A stretch of 5,739 nt of DNA from Bacteroidota bacterium (GTDB lineage: Bacteria; Bacteroidota; Bacteroidia; B-17B0; Aurantibacillaceae). Below the pieces are notes generated by a model. That model saw nothing but the letters and a program-made list of their open reading frames with translations, was not told the origin of the DNA and made no database searches. This document shows, one piece after another, positions 1 to 5,739 of this stretch. The DNA is taken from NCBI GenBank assembly GCA_025359355.1, contig JANYGR010000323.1:1-5739 (forward strand). Direction: 5' to 3'. The stretch's first letter is position 1; every line of letters starts with the position of its first letter. The position numbers and the translations under genes were made by a program.

Positions 1-635
1 ATAAATAATCCGATAAAATATTTACTCAACATTTTTTTTGACGTTCTTAAAATATCACCCATTTCCTTGTCAAGTCCAACAGGAGTAATTAAAAGGATGG
101 ATTTTGATACAATCTGATCGTCTTTTAAAAAGAAAAATGTAATGAATAGTACGCAAAACAATCCACCTAAAATGGTGCTTGCATACGACATCGTATTGTT
201 GAATAAGGAAGTAACATTTTTGAAATTCACAAATTTGGTTACTTGCTCTCCAACGGAAGTAGCAATTTGATGCTCGTTTCCAATCTTTGAAAATAAACCT
301 TTCAAGTGAGGGTTAGATGCTGAAAGATTATGTAATACTTCTTCCAAATTTGCATGAGACAAAAACGATAATTGTTCAATTAGAGGCGGTAAAAAAGTAA
401 TACTAAATATATAAATAACACTTAAAAACAAACACAAGGTTATAATTGCAGCTATGGTATTATTAATGTGAAATTTGCCAATTTTAAATCGGCTAATGGC
501 ATGAACCAAAGGCATACCAATTAAAGACAAGACCAATGAGATAATTAGGTAGATAACTACATTGGTAAACAAATACACAGATAAGCCTACTATGAGGAGA
601 GTGATAATAGGAATGCTATATTTTTTAATATCCAT
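1..635 (-). CDS. AI-2E family transporter (PerM/TqsA-like permease), 3' end outside window
   Basis: I translated this by hand: 211 codons are open from ATG at 635 to the window edge, so only the N-terminal part is present. Hydrophobic segments lie at about residues 7–26, 27–45, 60–85 and 151–170, and a fifth begins near 205. The fourth ends in FFFLKDD, typical of the AI-2E exporter family (YdiK/PerM/TqsA), in which a soluble stretch (here about 86–148) separates TM3 from TM4. The start is well fixed: an in-frame TAA (641–639) lies one codon upstream. It begins 7 nt after the lycopene cyclase stop, so it is probably co-transcribed with the carotenoid genes. Family members export AI-2 or act in Na+/H+ exchange, but most are uncharacterised and the substrate here cannot be told. 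The family call is fairly secure; the function is not. Confidence 0.85.
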   Translation of the reverse strand, partial: MDIKKYSIPIITLLIVGLSVYLFTNVVIYLIISLVLSLIGMPLVHAISRFKIGKFHINNTIAAIITLCLFLSVIYIFSITFLPPLIEQLSFLSHANLEEVLHNLSASNPHLKGLFSKIGNEHQIATSVGEQVTKFVNFKNVTSLFNNTMSYASTILGGLFCVLFITFFFLKDDQIVSKSILLITPVGLDKEMGDILRTSKKMLSKYFIGLF

Positions 636-642
636 GGGTTAA

Positions 643-1338
643 TTATTGTGTAATTTTTTTAAGATGTTGTTGTTTAAAATAATCCATCAGCAAGATAGTA
701 CTTAATAATAAATTTAAGCAATATAAAGTATCTTCCAAAGGAATGGTATAAATGCGAAGAGCCATATTTTCATCATTGTTATAGGTCACAATTGGCAAAG
801 CTGTTAGTATTCCATTACAAATTAAAAAAGGAATGAGTGATACAACGTAGGCGACATAAAATCTTCCTAAATTTTTGAATCGATACATAAAGGTTGCAAA
901 AAGCACTAATAGTATGCTAATTCCAACATTAACGATGGTGTATGTTTTGTCGTAAAATAAAACACAAATAACTAAGCAAATCAAAGAAACGATAATGCTA
1001 ATATATTTTGCGTTCGTTCTTATTAGATCTCGCTTAATGTATGCATTACAAACTTCATAAATAAACACACAGGAGTAGGGAACACATACAAAAAATAAAA
1101 CTTCTTCGATAGGTAAATTAAATATGTGAATGCCTGTTATATATAGCGGGTTAAAGCCCCAAACGCCTTTAGCAGTAAATAACACATCCCATGCTATAAA
1201 AAACAGACCAACAATAAACATCGCAGGAAATAAGTATCTCCACATTTTGTAAAAGGCTACTTTCTTATCAAAGCTTAATAAAAAAGGGAAAGCAACGCTT
1301 AATACATCTAAAAATAAATAAGTATAATGTGAGTTCAA
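643..1338 (-). CDS. crtYcd: lycopene β-cyclase, fused CrtYc–CrtYd type
   Basis: This 231-residue integral membrane protein has two tandem lycopene-cyclase (CarR-type) domains. The first half (about 1–100) carries a WD pair at 50–51 and the signature NLPIEEVLFF at 74–83. The second half (about 110–225) carries the equivalent IPLEDTLY at 199–206. Six or seven hydrophobic segments are visible. The family converts the ψ-ends of lycopene to β-rings without a flavin-binding motif; in actinobacteria the halves are separate genes, while Bacteroidota and archaea have them fused, and this length fits the fused form. The start is TTG (1338–1336): an in-frame TAA lies at 1347–1345, and the next Met is residue 32, too late because YTYLFLDVLSVAFPF is conserved family sequence. 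It starts 1 nt after the crtZ stop, which suggests translational coupling. Confidence 0.92.
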   Translation of the reverse strand: MNSHYTYLFLDVLSVAFPFLLSFDKKVAFYKMWRYLFPAMFIVGLFFIAWDVLFTAKGVWGFNPLYITGIHIFNLPIEEVLFFVCVPYSCVFIYEVCNAYIKRDLIRTNAKYISIIVSLICLVICVLFYDKTYTIVNVGISILLVLFATFMYRFKNLGRFYVAYVVSLIPFLICNGILTALPIVTYNNDENMALRIYTIPLEDTLYCLNLLLSTILLMDYFKQQHLKKITQ

Positions 1339-1339
1339 A

Positions 1340-1810
1340 TTAATTTATATTCTTTTTATTGTCTTCTTTAATTTTATCCCAATATTTTTTGGCAACCAAT
1401 AAAAAACTAAAACTCTCTCCATCTTGTTTAGTGGTATGTTTATGATGCATTTTATGTGCCCAGCGAATAGTACGAATGTACGAATTTTTGGAACGAGTAA
1501 ATAGTTTTATTCGTTGATGAATGATAACCTCATGTACTAAAAAATACGCAAAGCCGTATAATGTAAGCCCCGTGCCAATAGAAATAGACCATTCGGCTTT
1601 GTAAATGACACCAAGCATAATTAACAACCAACTTGGTATGGCAAAAATTAAAAAAAACCAATCATTTTTTTCGAAAATACCAGGGCCTTTTTCATGATGA
1701 TCTTTGTGTAAAAACCACAAAAAACCATGCATAATATACTTGTGGATAAACCACGTCACAAGCTCCATCACAAAAAAAGTAGCTATTATTATAAATATAT
1801 TGATTATCAT
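1340..1810 (-). CDS. crtZ: β-carotene 3-hydroxylase CrtZ
   Basis: This 156-residue member of the fatty acid hydroxylase superfamily has the full set of non-haem di-iron histidine boxes: HKYIMH (23–28), HKDHH (35–39), HEVIIH (93–98) and HKMHH (119–123). Hydrophobic segments lie around 4–22, 52–70 and 75–92, as expected for a membrane-embedded enzyme with cytoplasmic iron ligands. CrtZ adds 3-hydroxyl groups to β-ionone rings, turning β-carotene into zeaxanthin or hydroxylating the single ring of a monocyclic carotenoid. The length is normal for bacterial CrtZ and no ligand is missing. The ATG start is 19 nt after the cruF-like stop, and the stop is 1 nt before the cyclase start. No Shine-Dalgarno sequence is visible, as is common in Bacteroidota. 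Confidence 0.95.
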   Translation of the reverse strand: MIINIFIIIATFFVMELVTWFIHKYIMHGFLWFLHKDHHEKGPGIFEKNDWFFLIFAIPSWLLIMLGVIYKAEWSISIGTGLTLYGFAYFLVHEVIIHQRIKLFTRSKNSYIRTIRWAHKMHHKHTTKQDGESFSFLLVAKKYWDKIKEDNKKNIN

Positions 1811-1829
1811 ATTTCTATAACAAAGAACG

Positions 1830-2465
1830 CTATAAATTGTTTAATTTTTTCAAAAAAAGTGCCGCGAAAAAAATGATTTCTATCACGTAAAAAGCCCTTG
1901 CGGTTAAGTTTGATTTTTGACCAAGTTTTTTTTGAAAAACAAGATTTAATACAAATGAAATGATAAACCAAGCAATGTAATTCTGCAAAGGAATTACACC
2001 ATTTTTCCAATACCAAAAATCGAATCTAGCAGCATTTTGTTCTATGAAAAAATCCAAAAAAACCATTAAACATGCGCCAAACAGAGCATTTAAAATTTGA
2101 TTTTTAATTCGTGAAAATTGGGCGGTACAATACAGTAAAATAGCCCAATTAACACCTATGAGTAATGGTACAGATAATGTCTTAAATCCTAAGGCTTGGC
2201 CATAATGATAAGAACCAAAAATAAGTTCCGTTTTTACGCCTAATACTTCCAAGAAAAAACCGATGAAGGCAATTAGCAAGAGTGAACCGTAAAATTTCCA
2301 ATTCGTTTGCTGACTCATAAGTAATACTAACCCCGTAGATAAAAGTAAATTTAATGGGCTCAGTGATTTAAAATAGCTTGGATTTATCAAAAATCCCACA
2401 AATCCAACAATGTGAAAAATGAGGATAATGAAAATTGAAATATGTTTTTTGATGAAGTTGATAAT
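1830..2465 (-). CDS. cruF: CruF-like carotenoid biosynthesis protein (DUF422 family), start uncertain
   Basis: This multi-pass membrane protein belongs to the CruF/DUF422 family. Family members include hydratases that add water across the 1,2 double bond of acyclic ψ-ends (γ-carotene or bisanhydrobacterioruberin type substrates). The signature is clear: a Glu-rich segment around EVLGVKTELIFGSYHYG, then LGFKTLSVPLLIGVNW, and later ALFGACLMVFLDFFIEQNA. The first canonical start is GTG at 2399–2397, giving 189 residues. However, the same frame stays open upstream to a TAA at 2468–2466, and the 22 extra codons encode a hydrophobic helix (SIFIILIFHIVGF) that looks like the family's usual TM1 with an H-x-x-G-x-x-G pattern. 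No ATG, GTG or TTG occurs in that stretch, so the end given here (2465) is the maximum extent. It is the first gene of the minus-strand operon. The exact reaction is inferred from the family only. Confidence 0.8.
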   Translation of the reverse strand: MINFIKKHISIFIILIFHIVGFVGFLINPSYFKSLSPLNLLLSTGLVLLMSQQTNWKFYGSLLLIAFIGFFLEVLGVKTELIFGSYHYGQALGFKTLSVPLLIGVNWAILLYCTAQFSRIKNQILNALFGACLMVFLDFFIEQNAARFDFWYWKNGVIPLQNYIAWFIISFVLNLVFQKKLGQKSNLTARAFYVIEIIFFAALFLKKLNNL

Positions 2466-2551
2466 TTACACTTTTTGTGCTGTAAATTTATGAATAATAC
2501 AACATAACCTATTGGCTTAATAACTATATTTATAAAGTATTTTTTAATCCT
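2400..2551. promoter_or_regulatory. divergent promoter region between the carotenoid operon and ppk1
   Basis: Both transcription units must start here, because the genes on each side point outward and are otherwise tightly packed. The space is 152 bp if cruF starts at GTG 2399, or only about 86 bp if its frame starts near 2465. The sequence is very AT-rich. TATATTTA at 2525–2532, 20 nt before the ppk1 ATG, resembles the Bacteroidota −7 element (TAnnTTTG), but no TTG lies at the right distance upstream (the one at 2512–2514 is too close). I could not place a convincing −33/−7 pair in either direction. No Shine-Dalgarno sequence precedes the ppk1 ATG. Confidence 0.55.
2463..2488. promoter_or_regulatory. 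8-bp inverted repeat, possible operator
   Basis: AATTTACA (2463–2470) and TGTAAATT (2481–2488) are perfect inverted copies separated by 10 bp, so the arm centres are about 18 bp apart, close to two helical turns. That spacing suits a dimeric regulator bound on one DNA face. It sits exactly at the 5' edge of the carotenoid operon and about 65 bp before the ppk1 start. The TTACA-n10-TGTAA form resembles operators of MerR-family carotenoid regulators (CarH/LitR type), which is inference only; no regulator gene is in the window. AT-rich DNA produces such repeats by chance, so confidence is modest. Confidence 0.4.
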
Positions 2552-4729
2552 ATGTCCAAACAACAAATTCCATACATTAATAGAGAAATTAGTTGGCTTT
2601 CCTTTAATGAACGTGTGTTACAAGAAGCGTCTGATTCGTCAACTCCTTTAATCGAACGCTTAAAATTTTTAGGTATTTTTAGTAATAACCGTGATGAATT
2701 TTATCGCGTCCGTGTTGCAACTATTAATCGCTTATCAAAGCTTGGCAAAAAAGCAATTGCTGTGTATGGCGATGATCCAAAGGAATTATTACAAAAATTA
2801 CAAAAACAAGTTATTGCTCAACAGCAAAAGTTTGAAACCATTTATCAAGAGTTACTCCACGAACTGGCTAAAGAAAATGTGTTCATCATTAATGAAAAAC
2901 AATTAAGTCACAATCAACAACAATTCGTAAAAGATTATTTTCATAACGAAGTGGTGTCTACGCTTTTCCCAATAATGGTAGACGAAAACAAAGCTTTCCC
3001 TTATATGAAAGATAAATCGGGCTATTTATTTGTTCGATTAATTTCTGATAGACCTAAACAAAAAAATAAATATGCGTTAATTGAAATTCCTTCTAAATCA
3101 ACAACACGTTTTGTTATTCTACCTCAAGAGAAAAATAAAATATATATTATTTTACTAGATGATGTCATTCGTTTTAATGTCAACGAAATATTTTCAGTAC
3201 ATGGTTATCACGCTAAAGAAACTATAAACATTAAGTTAACGCGTGATGCCGAATTAGATATCGATCAGGATGTGAGTAAAAGTATGCTCGAAAAAATATC
3301 TAAAAGTGTAAAGGATAGAAAAAAGGGGTTGCCTGTTCGTTTTGTGTACGACAGTACCATGAGTAGCGAAATGCTTTCTTTTATTATGAAAAAATTAGGA
3401 ATGGCAAAGAAAGACAATGCCATCCCTGGCGGACGTTACCATAATTTTAAAGATTTTATTCGCTTCCCAAATATTGGCGATAAAAAATTAGTGTACAATC
3501 ATCCTCAACCAATTAGTCATAAGTATTTAGATAATATTAACACGAGTATTTTAAGTGTAATTAAAGAAAAAGATATTTTATTACATTATCCTTATCATAC
3601 CTTCGATCATATTATCACCTTGCTACGAGAGGCTTCTCTGGATCCAACGGTTGATTCTATTAAAATTACATTTTACCGTGTAGCAGATTCTTCTAAAATT
3701 GCGAATGCGTTAATTAATGCCATTAAGAATGGCAAAAAAGTAACGGTATTGGTAGAATTACAAGCGCGCTTTGATGAAGAAAATAATATTTACTGGGCCA
3801 ACAAATTACAAGAAGAAGGCGCTACCGTTATATACGGAGTACCGGGCTTAAAAGTACACAGTAAATTATTTTTAATTACCACTCGTGTTGGCGGTAAAGA
3901 AATAAAATACGCACATATTGGTACAGGAAATTTTAATGAAAAAACAGCACGTAGTTATACCGATTTTAGTTTACTAACAGCTGATAGAAATATTACCGAA
4001 GAAATTTCTCGCATGTTTGATTTTTATACAAACAACTTCAATACGGGTATTTATAAGCATTTAGCAGTAGCTCCATTTTATATGCGTAGCACGTTTGTGA
4101 GTTTAATTGATAAAGAAATTGAAAATGCAAAAGCCAAGAAAAAAGCGTACCTCATTTTAAAAATGAATAGCTTGGTAGATAAAGAGATGATTAAAAAATT
4201 GTATGAAGCTTCGCAAGCGGGCGTACAAATTACATTGATCGTTAGAGGCATTTGTTCGTTAGTTACCGAAATAGAAGGCTTTAGCGATAACATTAAAGCT
4301 TATAGTATTGTAGATAAATATTTAGAACATGCTCGTGTATTTATTTTCGGAAACAATGGTGATGAAAAAATATACATTACTTCTGCCGATTGGATGAGTA
4401 GAAACCTTGACAGCAGAAGCGAAGTAGCGGTTCCTATTTATGATGCGGAAGTAAAAAAACAAATTAAGGACATTATTAATATTCAATTATCTGGAAATAC
4501 GAAAGTGCGTATTTTAGACAGATTGCAACAAAATATTTATAAAAAACCGAAGGTAGGGGAGCGCAAAGTTCGCGTGCAAGACGAGGTTTATAATTATTTG
4601 AAAAACGATAAAGAACAGTATTTGAAATCTCATACAGTTAAACCTGCTTCTAAACAGGTAATCGTAAAAGGGAAGCCTAAGGCACAAATCAAAAAAACAG
4701 TAACCACTAAAAGAAAAACGACCTTATGA
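2552..4729 (+). CDS. ppk1: polyphosphate kinase 1
   Basis: This 725-residue PPK1 reversibly transfers the ATP γ-phosphate to a growing polyphosphate chain. The N-terminal domain opens with YINREISWLSFNERVL and IERLKFLGIFSNNRDEF. The middle domain covers about 110–320. Two phospholipase-D-like catalytic domains follow. The autophosphorylated histidine is H436 in GLKVHSKLF, and the second catalytic histidine is H593 in YLEHARVFIFGN. R376, R406, Y469 and R565 sit at the positions of E. coli R375, R405, Y468 and R564, a constant +1 offset (E. coli numbering from memory), so the active site looks complete. SADWMSRNLDSRSEVAVP (611–628) is the usual C-terminal motif. Residues 697–725 form an extra tail with nine Lys, one Arg and no acidic residues. 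The ATG start fits the family N-terminus. The stop overlaps the next start as ATGA. Confidence 0.97.
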   Translation: MSKQQIPYINREISWLSFNERVLQEASDSSTPLIERLKFLGIFSNNRDEFYRVRVATINRLSKLGKKAIAVYGDDPKELLQKLQKQVIAQQQKFETIYQELLHELAKENVFIINEKQLSHNQQQFVKDYFHNEVVSTLFPIMVDENKAFPYMKDKSGYLFVRLISDRPKQKNKYALIEIPSKSTTRFVILPQEKNKIYIILLDDVIRFNVNEIFSVHGYHAKETINIKLTRDAELDIDQDVSKSMLEKISKSVKDRKKGLPVRFVYDSTMSSEMLSFIMKKLGMAKKDNAIPGGRYHNFKDFIRFPNIGDKKLVYNHPQPISHKYLDNINTSILSVIKEKDILLHYPYHTFDHIITLLREASLDPTVDSIKITFYRVADSSKIANALINAIKNGKKVTVLVELQARFDEENNIYWANKLQEEGATVIYGVPGLKVHSKLFLITTRVGGKEIKYAHIGTGNFNEKTARSYTDFSLLTADRNITEEISRMFDFYTNNFNTGIYKHLAVAPFYMRSTFVSLIDKEIENAKAKKKAYLILKMNSLVDKEMIKKLYEASQAGVQITLIVRGICSLVTEIEGFSDNIKAYSIVDKYLEHARVFIFGNNGDEKIYITSADWMSRNLDSRSEVAVPIYDAEVKKQIKDIINIQLSGNTKVRILDRLQQNIYKKPKVGERKVRVQDEVYNYLKNDKEQYLKSHTVKPASKQVIVKGKPKAQIKKTVTTKRKTTL

Positions 4730-5601
4730 TTTTTGCCGCAGTAGATATAGGAAGTAATGCCATGCGTTTGTTATTTTGCAGGGCTTATGATTTAGGTGGG
4801 AAACCACATTTTTCTAAGGAAGAATTAATTCGTTTGCCGATTCGTTTAGGTGAAGATGTTTTTTTGAATGGAAAAATTTCAGAAAAAAAAGCAGAGAAAT
4901 TAATTACCGCTATGCGCGGATTTCACGAATTAATTAAAGTATACGAGGTAGATGCTTTTAGAGCAGTTGCTACCAGTGCCATGCGAGACGCCTCTAATAG
5001 TGCTGAAATTATTGAACGTATCAAAAATGAAACAGGATTGACCGTTGAAATTATTGATGGTAAATTGGAAGCTCAATTAGTTTTTTCTAATCACATCGAA
5101 GAAATGCTAAACCCTAAACATGCCTATTTATACATAGATGTGGGCGGTGGCAGTACAGAATTAACCTTATACCATAACCAAAAAGTAATAGCCGCCAAAT
5201 CGTTTAATATTGGAACGGTTCGTATGTTATTGAATAAAGTGGAAAAAGATGAGTGGGAAAATATGAAAGAGTGGATCAAAAAAAATACGTTTGGTATTCA
5301 GCCGCTGCATGCTATTGGTTCTGGTGGTAACATCAACAAGATTTTTAAAATGACTAAAAAAGAAAATAAAAATCTGAGTTATAGTAAATTAAAAGGCATT
5401 CACGATATGCTAAATTCGTATACTCTCGAAGAACGTATTGATGTATTGGGCTTGAAACCAGATAGAGCGGATGTAATTGTACATGCCTCTAAAATATTTA
5501 CGACTATTATGAAAATCGCTGATATCGAGGATATTTTTGTACCTCAAATTGGTTTGTCGGATGGCATTGTACATGATTTGTACGATAAATTTAAAGTTTA
5601 A
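4726..5601 (+). CDS. ppx: Ppx/GppA-family exopolyphosphatase (short form)
   Basis: This 291-residue protein has the ASKHA (sugar kinase/Hsp70/actin) fold. Visible motifs are DIGSNAMRLL (7–16, phosphate-1), ATSAMRDASN (82–91), DGKLEA (111–116) with E115 as the likely catalytic Glu, DVGGGSTEL (138–146, phosphate-2), AIGSGGNI (196–203), LKPDRADVIVHA (243–254) and GLSDGIVHDL (276–285). It contains only the two ASKHA domains; the C-terminal HD-like and helical domains of the ~500-residue E. coli Ppx and GppA are absent, as in other short-form Ppx proteins. The substrate is polyphosphate or (p)ppGpp; the ATGA overlap with ppk1 favours polyphosphate, giving a coupled synthesis/degradation pair. The overlap also argues for translational coupling, since no separate ribosome site is visible. 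The open frame is intact, with an 8-A run at 4883–4890 as its only fragile spot. Confidence 0.93.
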   Translation: MIFAAVDIGSNAMRLLFCRAYDLGGKPHFSKEELIRLPIRLGEDVFLNGKISEKKAEKLITAMRGFHELIKVYEVDAFRAVATSAMRDASNSAEIIERIKNETGLTVEIIDGKLEAQLVFSNHIEEMLNPKHAYLYIDVGGGSTELTLYHNQKVIAAKSFNIGTVRMLLNKVEKDEWENMKEWIKKNTFGIQPLHAIGSGGNINKIFKMTKKENKNLSYSKLKGIHDMLNSYTLEERIDVLGLKPDRADVIVHASKIFTTIMKIADIEDIFVPQIGLSDGIVHDLYDKFKV

Positions 5602-5611
5602 AATCATTAGC

Positions 5612-5733
5612 GTCCGAAACAAAAATACAATAAAAGGGAGTTACTAACACAATAGTAATCTCCCTTTTTTTATGGATTTTTGTTTTACCACAAACTAATT
5701 TCCATATGGGTAAAAGTAAATATTATTTCGGAC
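5612..5733. repeat. nested inverted repeats around the terminator
   Basis: GTCCGAAA (5612–5619) and TTTCGGAC (5726–5733) are perfect 8-bp inverted copies enclosing 106 bp. Inside, AAACAAAAAT (5617–5626) is matched by ATTTTTGTTT (5676–5685), extending the terminator stem to about 69 nt with interruptions. A further pair, TTTTACC (5683–5689) and GGTAAAA (5709–5715), flanks the self-complementary CCATATGG (5702–5709). No open reading frame of note lies here. It could be a structured bidirectional terminator region, the remnant of a small inverted-repeat element, or partly chance in AT-rich DNA. The window ends 6 nt later, so the right flank cannot be judged. Confidence 0.45.
5632..5671 (+). terminator. 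intrinsic terminator of the ppk1–ppx operon
   Basis: A strong hairpin begins 30 nt after the ppx stop. GGGAG-TTACTA (5636–5646) pairs with TAGTAA-t-CTCCC (5653–5664) with one bulged T at 5659, around the 6-nt loop ACACAA (5647–5652). It is followed by seven Ts (5665–5671). The four As before the left arm (5632–5635) pair with part of that T-run, so a weaker terminator for the opposite strand is also possible. Confidence 0.92.
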
Positions 5734-5739
5734 AGAGCA

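Noticed and set aside
1807..2016. 69-codon minus-strand open frame overlapping the end of the CruF-like gene
   Set aside because: It lies in another frame of a clear family match, with no recognisable domain and an arginine/cysteine mix typical of out-of-frame reading.
2461..2490. σ70-like promoter for the carotenoid operon using TTTACA and TAAATT on the minus strand
   Set aside because: The two elements are only 12 bp apart, too close for a working promoter, and they are the same bases as the inverted repeat.
2691..2906. 71-codon plus-strand open frame inside ppk1
   Set aside because: Fully inside the conserved N-terminal PPK1 coding sequence, in another frame, with no family features.
4078..4293. 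71-codon minus-strand open frame inside ppk1
   Set aside because: Antisense to the conserved PPK1 catalytic region and without a recognisable protein signature.
4883..4890. Run of eight As in ppx as a programmed frameshift site
   Set aside because: The zero frame continues through all conserved Ppx motifs to a normal end, and no alternative frame gives a meaningful product; such runs are common in AT-rich genes with Lys codons.
5410..5622. 70-codon minus-strand open frame over the 3' end of ppx
   Set aside because: Antisense to conserved Ppx motifs (PDRADV, GLSDGIVHDL); no sign of independent coding.
5612..5733. Integron attC site or insertion-sequence end
   Set aside because: The repeats lack the GTT/AAC core pattern of attC sites, no transposase or target duplication is visible, and the right flank is cut by the window edge.

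Overview
This AT-rich window (about two-thirds A+T by eye) looks like chromosomal DNA from a member of the Bacteroidota. The reasons are a fused CrtYc–CrtYd lycopene cyclase, a four-histidine-box CrtZ, a short two-domain Ppx, very compact gene spacing, and starts with no visible Shine-Dalgarno sequence. No mobile genes, RNA genes or CRISPR arrays were seen.

Left half (1–2465, minus strand): a tightly packed run transcribed right to left. It holds a CruF-type carotenoid hydratase-family membrane protein, then CrtZ (β-ring hydroxylase), CrtYcd (lycopene β-cyclase), and an AI-2E-family permease cut off by the window's left edge. Gaps between genes are 19, 1 and 7 nt, so this is very probably one operon. 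Together the enzymes would cyclise lycopene-type ends, hydroxylate the β-rings, and possibly hydrate a remaining acyclic end. Phytoene synthase (crtB) and desaturase (crtI) are not here, so the early pathway must be encoded elsewhere.

Middle (about 2466–2551): a short divergent intergenic region that must hold the promoters for both directions. A perfect 8-bp inverted repeat (2463–2488) sits at the carotenoid-operon edge. The CruF gene has no in-frame ATG, and its conserved N-terminal sequence continues upstream of the first GTG.

Right half (2552–5601, plus strand): ppk1 (polyphosphate kinase) and a Ppx/GppA-family exopolyphosphatase, overlapping by ATGA. This is a synthesis/degradation pair for polyphosphate. 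It ends at a strong intrinsic terminator (5632–5671), which lies inside a larger set of nested inverted repeats filling the remaining 138 bp.

No clearly new system is visible. The points most worth checking are the cruF start, the palindrome at the divergent promoter, the AI-2E permease in a carotenoid operon, the lysine-rich PPK tail, and the structured 3' intergenic region.
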